Assembly (NCBI GenBank): GCA_963620985.1 | Contig: CAVFCI010000006.1 | Coordinates: forward strand, 1 to 64,000 | Reading direction: 5' to 3' | DNA: 64,000 nt | Origin: F23-B02 sp963620985 | GTDB taxonomy: Bacteria; Bacillota; Clostridia; Oscillospirales; Oscillospiraceae | In this document: in pieces, positions 41,069 through 49,036 of the stretch | Layout: the number at the start of each line of letters is the position of its first letter | Numbering within the stretch: position 1 is the first letter of the stretch | Made by a program: the position numbers and the translations under genes | The notes under the pieces: generated by a model | The model's database searches: none | The model's input: the letters and a program-made list of their open reading frames with translations, nothing else | Told to the model about the DNA's origin: nothing

Positions 41069-41934
41069 CAGTTGTTGCCTCCTTCCTTTGCGGGAGCTGC
41101 CGGACGGGGACCGCGGTTGTAGCCGCCCTGTCCTGCCGGACGCTGGCCGTAGCCGCCCTGACGGCGCTCGCCGTTCTGCTGACGGTCACGGTTGTATCCG
41201 CCCTGACGGCCACCGTTGCGGCGGTCACCGCGGCGGTCGTCGCGGCGGCGGCGCTCGCCCTGGGGCTTGTTCATATCCATCACGCGGGGAGTCGTGCGCA
41301 GGGTCTGGGAGAGAACCTCGCCCTTGTAGATCCAGACCTTAACGCCGATGCGTCCGTAGGTGGTTGCTGCCTCTGCAAAGCCGTACTCAATGTCGGCACG
41401 GATGGTCTGAAGAGGAATGGTACCGTCGTGGTACTGCTCAACGCCTGCGATCTCGCGTCCGCCGAGACGGCCGGAGCACATGACCTTGATGCCCTTTGCG
41501 CCCATACGCATTGCGCGGCCCATTGCGTTCTTCATTGCGCGGCGGTGAGAAATACGCTTCTCGATCTGCTGTGCGATGTTCTCTGCTACGAGCTGAGCAT
41601 TGGTGTCGGGGGTGCGGACCTCAACGATGGAGATCGCCACGGGCTTGCCTATCATCTTCTCGACGGACAGGCGGATGCGCTCGATCTCCGCGCCGCCCTT
41701 GCCGATGACGACACCGGGTCTGGAGCAGTGGATATAGATGCGTACCTTGCTGGAATCGCGCTCGATCTCGATGGTAGGAACACCGGCGGAATAGAGGGTC
41801 TTCTTCAGGTAATTGCGGATGTTGTAGTCTTCAACGATAAGATCGCCGACTTTGTCTGCACGGGCGTACCAACGGGAATCCCAGTCCTTGATAACGCCGA
41901 CGCGCATGCCGTGAGGATTAACTTTCTGTCCCAT
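41068..41934 (-). CDS. rpsC: 30S ribosomal protein S3 with long Arg/Gly/Asn/Gln-rich tail
   Basis: Residues 1-222 are normal S3: the KH domain with VVIGKGGAEIERIR (75-88) and the C-terminal domain GRLGGREIAG. Residues about 225-288 form a low-complexity tail of RGD/RGG-, NG- and QGGY-like units (ERRRRDDRRGDRRNGG then QGGYNRDRQ, QGGYGQRPAG). Bacterial S3 is usually about 210-235 residues, so the tail is an addition predicted to be disordered and RNA-binding. Confidence 0.97.
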   Translation of the reverse strand: MGQKVNPHGMRVGVIKDWDSRWYARADKVGDLIVEDYNIRNYLKKTLYSAGVPTIEIERDSSKVRIYIHCSRPGVVIGKGGAEIERIRLSVEKMIGKPVAISIVEVRTPDTNAQLVAENIAQQIEKRISHRRAMKNAMGRAMRMGAKGIKVMCSGRLGGREIAGVEQYHDGTIPLQTIRADIEYGFAEAATTYGRIGVKVWIYKGEVLSQTLRTTPRVMDMNKPQGERRRRDDRRGDRRNGGRQGGYNRDRQQNGERRQGGYGQRPAGQGGYNRGPRPAAPAKEGGNN

Positions 41935-41951
41935 TTATTCTGCCTCCTTCC

Positions 41952-42299
41952 TTAGTCTCTCTCAGCCACGCAGATGGTGATGTGGCTGGTGCGCTTGTTG
42001 ATGCGGTACATACGTCCCTGAGCTCTGGGCATGCCGCGCTTGAGGATGGGGCCGCCGGTCGCGTAAGCAACTGCGACATAGAGCTTCTCGGGATCCATTT
42101 CAAAATTGTTCTCCGCGTTTGCCTTGGCACTGTCAAGAAGCTTGATCATGTACTCGCAGCCTGCCTTGGGGGTGTGCTGCATGAGTGCCTTGGCAACGGC
42201 GACGTCCTTGTTGCGGATCATATCGCAGATGATGCCGACCTTGCGGGGAGAAATGCGAGCATACTTGACTTCTGCTCTTGCCATTTTCTTTTCGTCCAT
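41952..42299 (-). CDS. rplV: 50S ribosomal protein L22
   Basis: The 115-residue protein lines the exit tunnel. ARAEVKYARISPRKVGIICD and the hairpin GPILKRGMPRAQGRMYRINK are present. The start at 42299 has GGAGGAG upstream; an internal Met six codons in is the alternative. Confidence 0.97.
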   Translation of the reverse strand: MDEKKMARAEVKYARISPRKVGIICDMIRNKDVAVAKALMQHTPKAGCEYMIKLLDSAKANAENNFEMDPEKLYVAVAYATGGPILKRGMPRAQGRMYRINKRTSHITICVAERD

Positions 42300-42311
42300 G
42301 TTCTCTCCTCC

Positions 42312-42584
42312 TTACTTGCCGGTCTTGCTGCCTGCATGGCCGCGGAAGGTACGGGTGGGAGCAAACTCGCCGAGCTTGTGGCCGACCATATCTTCGGTGA
42401 CGTACACAGGAACATGACGGCGGCCGTCGTGTACTGCGATGGTGTGTCCTACGAAGGACGGGAAAATGGTAGTGGCGCGGCTCCATGTCTTGAGGACTTT
42501 CTTTTCGCCGGCCTTATTCATTTCATCGACTCTCTTCAGAAGCTCGGGAGCTGCGAAGGGGCCTTTCTTAACGCTTCTACTCAT
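42312..42584 (-). CDS. rpsS: 30S ribosomal protein S19
   Basis: The 90-residue protein begins MSRSVKKGPFAAPELLKRVD and has IFPSFVGHTIAVHDGRRHVP, typical of S19. Confidence 0.98.
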   Translation of the reverse strand: MSRSVKKGPFAAPELLKRVDEMNKAGEKKVLKTWSRATTIFPSFVGHTIAVHDGRRHVPVYVTEDMVGHKLGEFAPTRTFRGHAGSKTGK

Positions 42585-42600
42585 TTATCTTTTGCCCTCC

Positions 42601-43437
42601 TTACTTAGCGTTGCGGCGCTTGACTATGAACTTATCGGTGCGGTTCTTAGTCTTGCGGGTCTTGTAGCCGAGTGCAGGCTTGCCCCACGGAGTTACAGGG
42701 CCGGGACGGCCAACGGGGGACTTGCCTTCACCACCGCCGTGGGGGTGGTCACAGGGGTTCATGACGGAGCCGCGGACGGTAGGACGGATGCCCATGTGGC
42801 GCTTGCGGCCGGCCTTGCCGATGGAGATGTTGGAGTGGTCGATGTTGCCGACCTGACCGATGACCGCGAAGCAGTCGAGGCGGACCTTGCGGTACTCGCC
42901 GGAGGGGAGGCGAACTGTCGCCATGCCGTTTTCCTTAGCCATGAGCTGTGCGGAAACGCCGGCGGAGCGGACGAGCTGAGCGCCCTTGCCGGGGTAGAGC
43001 TCGATGTTGTGGATAACGGTACCGACAGGGATGTTTGCCAGAGGCAGTGCATTGCCGGGCTTGATGTCGGCTGCTGCGCTGGATACGACCTTGTCGCCTG
43101 CCTTCAGGCCGACGGGAGCGAGGATGTAGCGAAGCTCGCCGTCCTCATACTTTACCAGAGCGATGAATGCGCTGCGGTTGGGGTCGTACTCGAGGCGGAC
43201 GACTTCCGCTTCCATCTCGAGCTTATTGCGCTTGAAGTCGATAACACGGTACTTCTGACGGTTGCCGCCGCCTTTATGGCGAACGGTGATGCGGCCATAG
43301 CTGTTGCGGCCGGACTTTTTCTTGAGCACCTCAGTCAGGCTCTTCTCGGGCTTTGCGTGCTTATCAACACCGTCAAAGCCGGAAACGGTCATCTGTCTGC
43401 GGGCCGGAGTGGTAGGTCTGTAAGTTTTAATAGACAT
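42601..43437 (-). CDS. rplB: 50S ribosomal protein L2
   Basis: The 278-residue protein at the peptidyl-transferase centre begins MSIKTYRPTTPARRQMTVSG and carries the near-C-terminal MNPCDHPHGGGEGKSPVGRP with the functional histidine. Confidence 0.98.
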   Translation of the reverse strand: MSIKTYRPTTPARRQMTVSGFDGVDKHAKPEKSLTEVLKKKSGRNSYGRITVRHKGGGNRQKYRVIDFKRNKLEMEAEVVRLEYDPNRSAFIALVKYEDGELRYILAPVGLKAGDKVVSSAAADIKPGNALPLANIPVGTVIHNIELYPGKGAQLVRSAGVSAQLMAKENGMATVRLPSGEYRKVRLDCFAVIGQVGNIDHSNISIGKAGRKRHMGIRPTVRGSVMNPCDHPHGGGEGKSPVGRPGPVTPWGKPALGYKTRKTKNRTDKFIVKRRNAK

Positions 43438-43452
43438 TCTTTGATCCTCCCC

Positions 43453-43749
43453 TTATGCCATGTTCTCGAACAGCTCAATGTTCTTGGAGTCTTCGCTGAG
43501 CTTTACGATGGCTTTCTTCCAAGAGGCGGTCTTGCCCATGGGGTACGAGCCGGTGCGCTTTGCCTTACCGTTGACGTTGAGGGTGTTTACCTTGATGACG
43601 GTCACGTCGAAGATCTCCTCGATGGCCTTCTTTATCTCGATCTTGGTTGCATCCTTAGCGACTTCAAAAGCGTACTTCTTGATGTCCAGGTCTTCCATGG
43701 ACTGCTCGGTGATGATGGGGCGAATGATGATATCATAAGCGGTTTTCAT
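43453..43749 (-). CDS. rplW: 50S ribosomal protein L23
   Basis: The 98-residue exit-tunnel protein has MKTAYDIIIRPIITEQSMED and VTVIKVNTLNVNGKAKR. Its start overlaps the rplD stop by one base. Confidence 0.97.
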   Translation of the reverse strand: MKTAYDIIIRPIITEQSMEDLDIKKYAFEVAKDATKIEIKKAIEEIFDVTVIKVNTLNVNGKAKRTGSYPMGKTASWKKAIVKLSEDSKNIELFENMA

Positions 43750-44372
43750 CAGGCGTACACCTCCTCGATCTTTGCAAGCGCTGCCTTGGAGACGACGAGC
43801 TTGCGGTTGTTGAGTATCATATAGGGGCTGAGAATGGTTGCGATAGTGGTGGTAACGCCTGCAATGTTGCGTGCAGACTTGACTACCTTCTCGTCAACGC
43901 TCTCGGTCACGACGAGGGTCTTGCCGGAGACATTGACCGCGTCAAGGAACGCCTTGAAGGTCTTGGTCTTGATCTCATCGACCTTGATATCGTCGATAAC
44001 CACGATCGCGTCCTCTGCCGCAAGTGCGCTCAGTGCGCTCTTGAGAGCAAGGCGCTTCACCTTCTTATTGAGGGTGTAGCTGTAATCGCGGGGCTTGGGA
44101 GCAAATGCTACGCCGCCGTGAGTCCACACGGGAGAACCCTTGTAGCCTGCGCGTGCGCGGCCTGTGCCCTTCTGGCGCCAGGGCTTTGCGGTCGTGTAGC
44201 TGACCTCGCCCTTGGTGAGTGCGCTCTGGGTGCCCTGACGGCAATTTGCCAGATGGTTCTTGACACTGTCATGAAGGACAGACTTGTTCGGCTCGATGCC
44301 GAAGATGGCTGCGGAGAGCTCGATCTCGCCGACCTTCTCACCTGCCATGTTGTATACGTTAGTAGTAGGCAT
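43749..44372 (-). CDS. rplD: 50S ribosomal protein L4
   Basis: The 207-residue protein has the tunnel loop KPWRQKGTGRARAGYKGSPV and AFAPKPRDYSYTLNKK. In some bacteria L4 represses the S10 operon through its leader; an attenuator-like leader is present upstream of rpsJ here. Confidence 0.97.
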   Translation of the reverse strand: MPTTNVYNMAGEKVGEIELSAAIFGIEPNKSVLHDSVKNHLANCRQGTQSALTKGEVSYTTAKPWRQKGTGRARAGYKGSPVWTHGGVAFAPKPRDYSYTLNKKVKRLALKSALSALAAEDAIVVIDDIKVDEIKTKTFKAFLDAVNVSGKTLVVTESVDEKVVKSARNIAGVTTTIATILSPYMILNNRKLVVSKAALAKIEEVYA

Positions 44373-44391
44373 TTAAGACACTCTCCTTTCC

Positions 44392-45120
44392 TTACTTGTT
44401 GCGCGCGGAAGCCTTCTGCGGGTTGACACGGGCAGATGCCTTCTGCGGGTTGAGGCTGATGCCTGCGCCCTCGCCCTTCTTGACGGGTGCGATCTTTGCG
44501 GTGCTCTTTACATAAACAAGGCCGCCCTTGGGGCCGGGGATAGCGCCGCGGATAACGAGCATATTCAGCTCGGGGTCTACCTGAACGACATCGAGGTTCT
44601 GAACGGTGACCTGATCCACGCCCATGTGGCCTGCGCCGATCTTGCCCTTGAAGATGCGGCTGGGGTCGGTGCCGGAGCCCATGGAGCCTGCGTGACGGTG
44701 AACAGGGCCGCCGCCGTGGCTGGTCGGGGTGCGCTGCGCATTGTGGCGCTTTACAACGCCTGCGTAGCCGTGACCCTTGCTGGTGCCGGTAACATCGACC
44801 TTATCGCCGGCCGCGAATACGTCTGCATTCAGAACGTCGCCGACGTTGAGCTCTGCCGCGTTTTCGAGCTTGAACTCTTTAAGGTGCTTGAGCATTCCGA
44901 GGCCGTTCTTCTTCAGGTGGCCGGCTTCGGGCTTAGAGATGTGCTTCTCGGAAACTTCCTCGTAACCGAGCTGGACGGCTTCGTAGCCTTCCTTTTCGAC
45001 GGTCATCTTCTGAGTCACGACGCAGGGGCCTGCTTCGATGACGGTCACGGGGATGACCTTGCCCATTTCGTCGAAGATCTGCGTCATGCCGACCTTCTTG
45101 CCGATAATGGCTTTCTTCAT
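44392..45120 (-). CDS. rplC: 50S ribosomal protein L3 with duplicated C-terminal tail
   Basis: The 242-residue protein has KKAIIGKKVGMTQIFDEMGK, HGGGPVHRHAGSMGSGTDPS and the GPKGGLVYVKSTA segment. The C-terminus ends in two tandem copies of NPQKASAR, a small duplication at DNA level; L3 is usually about 205-215 residues. Confidence 0.97.
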   Translation of the reverse strand: MKKAIIGKKVGMTQIFDEMGKVIPVTVIEAGPCVVTQKMTVEKEGYEAVQLGYEEVSEKHISKPEAGHLKKNGLGMLKHLKEFKLENAAELNVGDVLNADVFAAGDKVDVTGTSKGHGYAGVVKRHNAQRTPTSHGGGPVHRHAGSMGSGTDPSRIFKGKIGAGHMGVDQVTVQNLDVVQVDPELNMLVIRGAIPGPKGGLVYVKSTAKIAPVKKGEGAGISLNPQKASARVNPQKASARNK

Positions 45121-45247
45121 TAGATATTTCCTCCTTCGGTTATTGGTTGCCTCGCTTAGTCTTAAAGATCAGAGGCTGGCAACTTAACCCGTCCGCATTC
45201 GCAAGTTACGGACTATGGGTCGTTGACTTGGGTTTGTGGGGTGGTGC
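45121..45247 (-). other. structured spacer between rpsJ and rplC
   Basis: A 127-base gap with two visible pairings on the minus strand: GTCCG/CGGAC and GTTGCC..CCTC / GAGGCAAC close to rplC. It might be a leader or processing site. No gene. Confidence 0.4.
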
Positions 45248-45559
45248 TCAGAGCTTGATCTCGATCTCAACGCCTGCGGGCAGCTCGAGGGACATAAGAG
45301 CCTCGACCGTCTTCTGGGTGGGATTGATCACGTCGATCAGGCGCTTGTGAGTGCGGCGCTCGAACTGCTCGCGGCTGTCCTTATACTTATGAACAGCGCG
45401 GAGGATCGTGACGATCTCGGTCTTGGTGGGCAGGGGGATGGGGCCGGAGACCTGTGCATCGGTGCGCTTTGCAGCCTCAACGATGGTCTCTGCGGCCTTG
45501 TCGATCAGCTGATGATCGTAGGCCTTGAGTCTGATGCGGATCATGTTCTTGTTTGCCAT
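45248..45559 (-). CDS. rpsJ: 30S ribosomal protein S10 (NusE)
   Basis: The 103-residue protein has IRIRLKAYDHQLIDKAAETI and SREQFERRTHKRLIDVINPT. First gene of the cluster, 309 bases downstream of a strong promoter. S10 also joins NusB in transcription antitermination. Confidence 0.98.
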   Translation of the reverse strand: MANKNMIRIRLKAYDHQLIDKAAETIVEAAKRTDAQVSGPIPLPTKTEIVTILRAVHKYKDSREQFERRTHKRLIDVINPTQKTVEALMSLELPAGVEIEIKL

Positions 45560-45653
45560 TGCTTTTTCTCCTTTTCGTACAGTTTTTGCGGCGTCATTGG
45601 GATCGCCTCATGTCCCGTACGGATGAAGCGAAGTTTTGCACACTCAACCATGT

Positions 45654-45705
45654 GTATCAAACCCTGTCCGAAAAACAAACCGGCTTTTTTGAGCCGGTCT
45701 GATAC
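45654..45705 (-). promoter_or_regulatory. attenuator-like leader hairpins before rpsJ
   Basis: On the minus strand a seven-base stem ACCGGCT / AGCCGGT (45679-45685 with 45692-45698) is followed by TTGTTTTTC: an intrinsic terminator within the leader. An alternative stem pairs 45696-45705 with 45654-45663 (ten pairs, one G-U) and shares bases with the terminator arm, so the two could be mutually exclusive. Confidence 0.6.
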
Positions 45706-45867
45706 CGTACAGGTGATATACACCATGTGCAGTACGCTTCAGCCGCCCGATTGTGTACCGAAATGGCATCGGTACCGGACATACTCCACGGAAGTTACCT
45801 CGCCTCTGCGAGCAATCTCCCGCTTCATCGCATAATACGCCCGTCAGCAACGCACAGGCGCTTTAAT

Positions 45868-45896
45868 AGAATACCAAAACTCCCCCTGTATGTCAA
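45868..45896 (-). promoter_or_regulatory. promoter of the S10-spc-alpha cluster
   Basis: On the minus strand TTGACA (45891-45896), 17 bases, TATTCT (45868-45873). It gives a leader of about 300 bases before rpsJ, with a further hairpin at 45755-45775. Confidence 0.8.
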
Positions 45897-45950
45897 GGGG
45901 GAGTTTTGTGATTTTTGCAGAAATTTCGGGCTTATTTTTGTGCAAAAGCT

Positions 45951-46205
45951 TTAATGCTTCATTTCCCTTTCGATATCGTCGGCAAGAGCGAGCAGCTGTC
46001 TGGCCATTGCGCAGAGCTTTTCACCCTCGGGCGTCAGTCCGGATACCTGATTGCCGCGCCATATCAGGCTCACGCCGAACTCGCGCTCGAGCGCGGAAAC
46101 GGCGCGGGACATCGTGGAGTGGCTCATATACAGCCGCTCCCCTGCCCTTGTGTAGTTTTTCTCCTCCGCCACAGCAACGAAGGCGCGCAGTTGTTCAAGG
46201 TTCAT
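45951..46205 (-). CDS. stand-alone LysR-type winged HTH domain
   Basis: This 84-residue protein is only the DNA-binding domain of a LysR regulator: MNLEQLRAFVAVAEEKNYTR, then AGERLYMSHSTMSRAVSALE and the wing. The effector-binding domain (about 200 residues) is absent, and the frame ends naturally just before the S10 promoter. It follows cdd by seven bases. It is either a truncated remnant or a minimal HTH; the ribosome site is weak. Confidence 0.7.
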   Translation of the reverse strand: MNLEQLRAFVAVAEEKNYTRAGERLYMSHSTMSRAVSALEREFGVSLIWRGNQVSGLTPEGEKLCAMARQLLALADDIEREMKH

Positions 46206-46212
46206 GCCGCGA

Positions 46213-46596
46213 TCAATAATTAAATGTATAGGGCAGCAGCTCCTTGAGCCTGTAGCTGACGTATCTTCCGTCGGCCTTGCAGCAGAGCACCTCCAGCTCG
46301 CCGTCGTTGAACTCGGACAAAAACTGGCGGCACGAGCCGCAGGGCATGCAGTAATTCTGGCTCTCCGCATAAATTGCAAGGCGCACATAATCCCTGTAGC
46401 CCTCGCTGACGGCCTTCACGCAGGCCGTGCGTTCGGCGCATATCGTATCGCCCAAGGCGGCGTTTTCCACGTTGCAGCCGGTGAACACCCGTCCTCCGCG
46501 GCATTCAAGCGCCGCGCCGACCGCGAACTTGGAATAAGGAACATACGCTCTGCCGGACGCCTCTCTTGCGATCGCCAAAAGCTCCTTGTCTGTCAT
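46213..46596 (-). CDS. cdd: cytidine deaminase
   Basis: This zinc enzyme deaminates (deoxy)cytidine for pyrimidine salvage. The 127-residue tetrameric-type protein has SKFAVGAALE, TGCNVENAALGDTICAERTA with the CAE catalytic motif and PCGSCRQFL supplying two zinc cysteines. It lies 18 bases after the peptide-binding protein gene. Confidence 0.95.
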   Translation of the reverse strand: MTDKELLAIAREASGRAYVPYSKFAVGAALECRGGRVFTGCNVENAALGDTICAERTACVKAVSEGYRDYVRLAIYAESQNYCMPCGSCRQFLSEFNDGELEVLCCKADGRYVSYRLKELLPYTFNY

Positions 46597-46614
46597 AAGA
46601 CACCTCTCCGTTTC

Positions 46615-48234
46615 TCAATCTTTAGCTGTATCCTCTGTTGTCTCCGCAGTTTCGATGTTTACTGTCCAGTTTTCTATATTGCACATGGGGTTATTTTCAT
46701 TCGCCTTCGCGCCCTCGATAACGCCTCGGTGGCTTACGAGCTGGTGGCGCTCGAAGATCAGCGGCACAATGTAGGCTCTATTTGCGATGTACGCACACAT
46801 ATTGTCGCAGGCGGTATTGCTCTCCTTGGCACCCGCGGCAAGATAGTCGCTTATCAGACTGTCAAGCTGGCTGTCGCTGACCGAGCCGTAGTTGAGCGCT
46901 CCGCCGGTGCCGAGGAGGCGGCTCAGATCAAAGTCGCCGTTCAGGCGCACCTCGCAGTAGCACATATCGTAGTTGCCGGCCTCGAGCAGCTTCTGGTAGT
47001 TGTCCCAGTCCTGCTTGTTGACCGTGACCTGAAGGCCGAGGCTCTTCATATCCTCGGCAAATTTCTTCGCGGCGTTGACCTTGACGGTGCTGCCGCTGTA
47101 AACGAGGAAGCTGAGGTCTATCTCAACGAGCGTGTCGCCGTTTTGTATCTCCAGAAAGCCGTCGCCGTCATAGTCCTTCATTCCGGCGCTGCTGAGCATC
47201 TCCTGCACCTTGTTCAGATTGTAATTGAACTGCTTTGCGTAGTTTTCGTTATACAGGCTGCTGGCCGGATTTATCGGCAGATTAGCTTCGGCGGCGTAGC
47301 CTCCGAGCTGGTCAACGATATAGTCGCGGTCAAAGGCATAGTTCATGGCAAAGCGCAGGACATCGTTCTGGAAGTCGGTGCTGTAGGAGTTGAATACGAT
47401 ATAGTGCATATTCGTCGTGTTAAAGGCGCGTATATCGTTTGCGTTGCCGTAGCCGATGTTCGTCGTCGCGCTCGGATCGTTTACGACGAGGTCGATAAGC
47501 GAATCGGCAAAGGCCGACATCGTCTCCTCCGTTCCGACATACTCCTTGAGGTATATCGTCTTGAGCGGCAGGGTCGCCGCGTTTTTGTACTTTGAAAACA
47601 CCGTCAGGCTGTTGTAGTCGTCAGCGTACTGATAAGGTCCCGAGCCGCCGGGATAGGTCTGCGTCGCCGTGCCGTACTGGATAACGGGTATGCTCAAAAG
47701 CGACATGAACTGCATGTTTTTCTTTGAGAGGTTCACAACGACCGTCTCGGAATCGCTGGCCGAGCAGCCCGCGACGCAGCTCAGGCGGGACTTGAAGCGG
47801 TCATTTCTCATGGCGATCTGGATGGTGTAGGCTACATCCGTTGCGGTAAGGGAGGCTCCGTTATGGAAGGTGTGCCCCGACGCGACCTTGAGCGTCCAGC
47901 TCGAGCCGTCCTCCGACGACCACTCACTGACCACGTTCGGCTGTACCTCAAAGCTGTTGTCTACCTCAACGATATTCTCGTACACGAGGCTGCACACGAG
48001 CTGATTGTTCGTATTCGTCGCAATGAGCGGGTTCATGCTGTAGCTCTTGTTGCAGTTGAGCGTGAACACGTCGTCAGCCGCGACGCTCTGCGCCGTCTTG
48101 TCCACACCGGCGCTCTGTCCCTTGACATAATCGTCATTGCCGTCGTCAGACGTGCCGCAGGCCGCGAGCGATAGGCTCATCAGCAGCGCGAGCACGAGTG
48201 CGATGCTTCTGTTTATCTTTGACATCGGCTCCAC
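46615..48234 (-). CDS. ABC transporter substrate-binding lipoprotein, family 5 (peptide type)
   Basis: This 539-residue protein has a lipoprotein signal (IALVLALLMSLSLAAC) and the family 5 solute-binding fold of oligopeptide/dipeptide receptors: SWTLKVASGHTFHNGASLTA, FAMNYAFDRDYIVDQLGGYA and PINPASSLYNENYA. No permease or ATPase genes are adjacent, so it is an orphan receptor or works with a distant transporter. It abuts pgeF (one base). Confidence 0.88.
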   Translation of the reverse strand: MEPMSKINRSIALVLALLMSLSLAACGTSDDGNDDYVKGQSAGVDKTAQSVAADDVFTLNCNKSYSMNPLIATNTNNQLVCSLVYENIVEVDNSFEVQPNVVSEWSSEDGSSWTLKVASGHTFHNGASLTATDVAYTIQIAMRNDRFKSRLSCVAGCSASDSETVVVNLSKKNMQFMSLLSIPVIQYGTATQTYPGGSGPYQYADDYNSLTVFSKYKNAATLPLKTIYLKEYVGTEETMSAFADSLIDLVVNDPSATTNIGYGNANDIRAFNTTNMHYIVFNSYSTDFQNDVLRFAMNYAFDRDYIVDQLGGYAAEANLPINPASSLYNENYAKQFNYNLNKVQEMLSSAGMKDYDGDGFLEIQNGDTLVEIDLSFLVYSGSTVKVNAAKKFAEDMKSLGLQVTVNKQDWDNYQKLLEAGNYDMCYCEVRLNGDFDLSRLLGTGGALNYGSVSDSQLDSLISDYLAAGAKESNTACDNMCAYIANRAYIVPLIFERHQLVSHRGVIEGAKANENNPMCNIENWTVNIETAETTEDTAKD

Positions 48235-48235
48235 C

Positions 48236-49027
48236 TCAAAGCACTATTGCCGCCGCCATACTGCCTCGCACGCCGTCCGTTGCGCGGTGCGACCAGTATT
48301 TCTGCGGCAGGCACATCGTGCACTCCGTTGACACGTCGATATTCCCTGCCTTCAGTCCGAGCTGCACGAGCCTGCGCGCATTAGCTCCGCGAAGATCGAC
48401 ATGTGTCTTGCCGTTGGGCTTTTTCTCGAAAAGTCCGGCGGTGTCGCCGCCGAGATAGCTCTCGACCGCCGCGGGCACGTCATCGTCGCACTCAAAGCAG
48501 CATTTGCCGATGCTCGCGCCTATCGCCGCACGGATATTCTCCGGTCTTGCGCCGAGGGCGCACATTTTTTCGACAGCCGCGCCGAGGATATCCTGCACAC
48601 TGCTTTTCCAGCCGCAGTGCACCGCCGCAATGACTCCCGCCTCGGGCTCGTGCATGAGCACCGGCACACAGTCGGCGATATATATCATCAACGGCAGTCC
48701 CCTCACGTTCGTGACAAAGCCGTCGCACTCAATGCACTTATCCTCGTTTGCTGGGCAGCGGTCGGACTCCGTTGCAAGATAGACGATGCGTCCGTGAACC
48801 TGCTTTGTGACGACAAAGTCGTCCCCGCCGCAGCCGAGTATCTCCCCTGCGAGGCGGTAGTTTTCGCAGAGGGCGGCCTCGTCGTCTCCCCTGTTCTTTC
48901 CGAGGTTCCACGAGGCGAAAACGCCCTTGCTCACGCCGCCGATGCGCGTTGTGAACATATGCTCCGCGCCTATTTTGTCCGATCTCATGTATACGCAGCC
49001 GTGCCGCGTGTTTTCAGTAAATGCCAT
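48236..49027 (-). CDS. pgeF: peptidoglycan editing factor PgeF (YfiH/laccase-domain)
   Basis: The 263-residue protein has the DUF152/multicopper-polyphenol-oxidase-like fold, with zinc/active-site positions in TKQVHG, VHCGWKSS and ECTMCLPQ-like STECTMC. E. coli YfiH removes mis-incorporated L-Ser-containing precursors. It sits nine bases downstream of secA. Confidence 0.9.
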   Translation of the reverse strand: MAFTENTRHGCVYMRSDKIGAEHMFTTRIGGVSKGVFASWNLGKNRGDDEAALCENYRLAGEILGCGGDDFVVTKQVHGRIVYLATESDRCPANEDKCIECDGFVTNVRGLPLMIYIADCVPVLMHEPEAGVIAAVHCGWKSSVQDILGAAVEKMCALGARPENIRAAIGASIGKCCFECDDDVPAAVESYLGGDTAGLFEKKPNGKTHVDLRGANARRLVQLGLKAGNIDVSTECTMCLPQKYWSHRATDGVRGSMAAAIVL

Positions 49028-49036
49028 TGTGCTTCC

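Noticed and set aside
45541..45850. Short minus-strand frames in the rpsJ leader
   Set aside because: They overlap the attenuator hairpins and have no conserved features; a leader peptide cannot be excluded but is unsupported.
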